Assembly (NCBI GenBank): GCA_019114745.1
Contig: DXEY01000169.1
Span: 1 to 7,100, forward strand
Reading direction: 5' to 3'
DNA: 7,100 nucleotides
From: Candidatus Mediterraneibacter colneyensis
GTDB taxonomy: Bacteria > Bacillota > Clostridia > Lachnospirales > Lachnospiraceae
Below are positions 5,727 to 7,100 of the stretch, one piece after another; the first letter of the stretch is position 1; the number at the start of each line of letters is the position of its first letter. The translations under genes were made by a program, and so were the position numbers. Below the pieces are notes generated by a model that saw nothing but the letters and a program-made list of their open reading frames with translations, had not been told where the DNA came from and did not search any database.

Positions 5727-6806
5727 ATGGAAGAAATGTATGAAGTATTGAAGTTCATTGAACACGGAAACCACTGCAGGCAGAGTCTGGACTGCGTACA
5801 CGGGACGATCCTGATGCGCTATCTTAAAGACCATCCCCGGATGGAGAAGCGGGTACTTCTCGGATGGTTCCGGGAACTGGCATCCTGTGTGGACCAGTAC
5901 CACAGGGCGAGAAACAGGCAGAATTACCGGTATCTGAACCCATGCAGTATTGTTGTTACGGATGAGGGCAGTCTTCTGCTGCTGGATCTGGAGTCGCCCG
6001 GTAATGCAGGAGCGGTCAAGCAGATGCAGAAAGGAGCGGTGCGCGATCATTTTGTAAAGCCTGTGTATGAGATCGGCGTAAGCAGAGACTGCGAGGCTGA
6101 CCTGTTTGCATATGGGAAGACGATCCAGTTTATGCTGGCGTATACCGAGATTGCACCGAAGCTGTCGGGCCGGGAAGAGCTCCGGCTGAAGAAAGTTATC
6201 GAAAGATGCACCGGAGAGTCGGGGAAAAAATATGAAGATTTCGGACAGGTGCTACAGGCGCTCCCGTGTAGCCTGGATACAGGAACCGCAGGGAGAGTCC
6301 GTATAAAACGAATCTTGTCCATCGCCGCAGCCGGGGTGGTGTTCTGCCTGTCTCTGACGGGCCTGTCCAGGGTGTGGAAGGCGGAACAGGCGGAGGCTTC
6401 CGGGATGCGTGATGAAGCGGAAAAAACAGCGGAACTGGAGGATCAGATTGCCGCGTTGGAGCGGGAAAGAGACGCTCTGAAGTCCGAACAGGCGGACTGG
6501 AAACTTGCCGGGAAGATCGGAGCAAGCATGAAAGGAGCAGCAGAGGTCTGTCTTGCGGCAGATAAAAGACTGCTCGAGGAGGAACTGCTTCTTGTCTGCG
6601 GCAGGCTGCTTCAGTATGAGTCGGATCCGGCAGGGATCGAGGCGGCCGGGCTGAGAAAAATGGAACTGGAAGCAGGGAAAGGCGATTATGAACAGGCTGT
6701 GCTGACGGGGGAAACGCTGCTGGCGAAGATCGGAAGCTCCGAAAAAGTGGAGGCACTGGTGGCTGAATATAAAGCAAAGGGAACCGGTGAAGATCCGGTC
6801 CCCTGA
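5727..6806 (+). CDS. Membrane-anchored pseudokinase-like protein, EssB/YukC-like layout
   Basis: From ATG 5727 the protein has 359 residues. Numbers below count from an in-frame TTG at 5721. Residues 6-180 resemble a protein kinase fold with a very short N-lobe: no glycine loop and no beta-3 Lys before the hinge-like LDCVHGTILMRYLKDHP. The catalytic loop HRDLKPxN reads YRYLNPCS (69-76), so the catalytic Asp becomes Tyr71, the Lys becomes Asn73 and the metal-binding Asn becomes Ser76. DFG reads DLE (89-91). Phosphotransfer is therefore unlikely. FVKP (111-114) and AYGKTIQF (130-137) match Lachnospiraceae proteins I recall as unnamed. One membrane helix spans about 197-219 after basic residues, so the N-part should be cytoplasmic. 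A coiled coil (220-258) and a helical, TPR-like tail (GDYEQAVLTGETLL, 321-334) would be outside. The layout is that of EssB/YukC, but no secretion genes are visible. No good ribosome site precedes any start, so the exact start is uncertain. Confidence 0.7.
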   Translation: MEEMYEVLKFIEHGNHCRQSLDCVHGTILMRYLKDHPRMEKRVLLGWFRELASCVDQYHRARNRQNYRYLNPCSIVVTDEGSLLLLDLESPGNAGAVKQMQKGAVRDHFVKPVYEIGVSRDCEADLFAYGKTIQFMLAYTEIAPKLSGREELRLKKVIERCTGESGKKYEDFGQVLQALPCSLDTGTAGRVRIKRILSIAAAGVVFCLSLTGLSRVWKAEQAEASGMRDEAEKTAELEDQIAALERERDALKSEQADWKLAGKIGASMKGAAEVCLAADKRLLEEELLLVCGRLLQYESDPAGIEAAGLRKMELEAGKGDYEQAVLTGETLLAKIGSSEKVEALVAEYKAKGTGEDPVP

Positions 6807-6827
6807 AAAACCCCATAGAAAGGGAGG

Positions 6828-6861
6828 ATGCCGGGCAGCTGATCGGCTCAGCTCCCGGCAT
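6828..6861 (+). terminator. Strong hairpin after the pseudokinase gene, probable terminator
   Basis: ATGCCGGG-C-AGCTGA (6828-6842) pairs with TCAGCTCCCGGCAT (6848-6861): 14 bp with one bulged C and a 5-nt loop. It begins 22 nt after the pseudokinase stop. GTATTATG follows, which is a poor U-tract, so termination may be incomplete, or the hairpin may mainly protect the 3' end. Confidence 0.5.
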
Positions 6862-7021
6862 GTATTATGAAAAAGTTTATTCAAAATAACTTGTAAGCGT
6901 CTGATTTATGTATTTCTCTTTTGATGGTTTCAGTATATGGGAGAGAAATGAAGAAAACATGATAAGATAATGAAAGATTTTTAAATGATAAATGAACAAA
7001 ATATGAACGCATAAACATGGT
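6862..7021. other. AT-rich spacer without a convincing gene
   Basis: The stretch is much richer in A and T than the genes around it. Reading frames on both strands are short; the plus-strand ATG at 6924 gives only 12 codons. No ribosome site is followed by a usable frame. I see no well-spaced sigma-A promoter. A small RNA ending at the terminator at 7022-7052 cannot be excluded, but nothing in the sequence proves it. Confidence 0.5.
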
Positions 7022-7052
7022 AAAAGACCGATGGGGGAGCCATCGGTCTTTT
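7022..7052. terminator. Bidirectional intrinsic terminator
   Basis: A perfect 13-bp stem, AAAAGACCGATGG (7022-7034) with CCATCGGTCTTTT (7040-7052), has loop GGGAG. The A-run on one side and T-run on the other let it work on both strands. On the plus strand it could be a second stop for the pseudokinase transcript. On the minus strand it could serve a gene lying beyond the right edge. Confidence 0.8.
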
Positions 7053-7084
7053 GAGGGGAGTATAAATAATTAATAAGGGGTTGT

Positions 7085-7100
7085 AGAAAGTAACCTTTCT
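7085..7100. repeat. Short hairpin cut by the window edge
   Basis: AGAAAG (7085-7090) and CTTTCT (7095-7100) form a 6-bp inverted repeat with loop TAAC, ending exactly at the edge. The structure may extend beyond the window. No gene start is visible in 7053-7100. Confidence 0.3.

Noticed and set aside
1..7100. CRISPR array, insertion sequence, tRNA or rRNA gene
   Set aside because: I saw no regularly spaced repeats, no transposase motif with terminal inverted repeats, and no cloverleaf or rRNA-like stretch on either strand.

Overview
The window looks like chromosomal DNA of a Gram-positive Clostridia member, most likely Lachnospiraceae. The reasons are strong AGGAGG-type ribosome sites, sigma-A-like promoters, GC-rich genes separated by AT-rich spacers, a pyrophosphate-type phosphofructokinase of the clostridial kind, a PadR/HAAS membrane-protein pair, and a membrane pseudokinase that resembles proteins I recall from Lachnospiraceae. 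The family assignment is inference from protein character; no rRNA or other phylogenetic marker is present.

Layout. (1) Positions 1-1539, plus strand: the last 38 codons of a PadR-like regulator, then a 468-residue membrane protein that joins an N-terminal HAAS/permease-prefix domain to a diverged SEDS (FtsW/RodA/SpoVE-like) body. (2) Positions 1536-2798, minus strand: dihydroorotase PyrC, with its own promoter and a probable terminator placed inside the end of the opposing SEDS gene. (3) Positions 2962-4194, minus strand: a pyrophosphate-dependent phosphofructokinase, with a strong hairpin after it and a promoter overlapped by an inverted repeat. (4) Positions 4431-5534, plus strand: UDP-galactopyranose mutase (glf). 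(5) Positions 5539-6806, plus strand: a candidate promoter, a leader of about 150 nt rich in hairpins, and a membrane-anchored pseudokinase-like protein. (6) Positions 6807-7100: two strong hairpins around an AT-rich stretch with no convincing gene.

How the genes relate. Only the PadR fragment and the SEDS-like gene form a clear operon. pyrC (pyrimidine synthesis), pfp (glycolysis) and glf (galactofuranose precursor for surface glycans) each appear to be their own unit with their own signals. The pseudokinase has an EssB/YukC-like layout (cytoplasmic degenerate kinase fold, one membrane helix, external helical part), but no type VII secretion genes are visible here. I found no CRISPR array, transposon, tRNA or rRNA. 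The most unusual items are the SEDS-like protein lacking the catalytic Asp, the pseudokinase with its structured leader, and the terminator hidden in the overlapping convergent gene ends.
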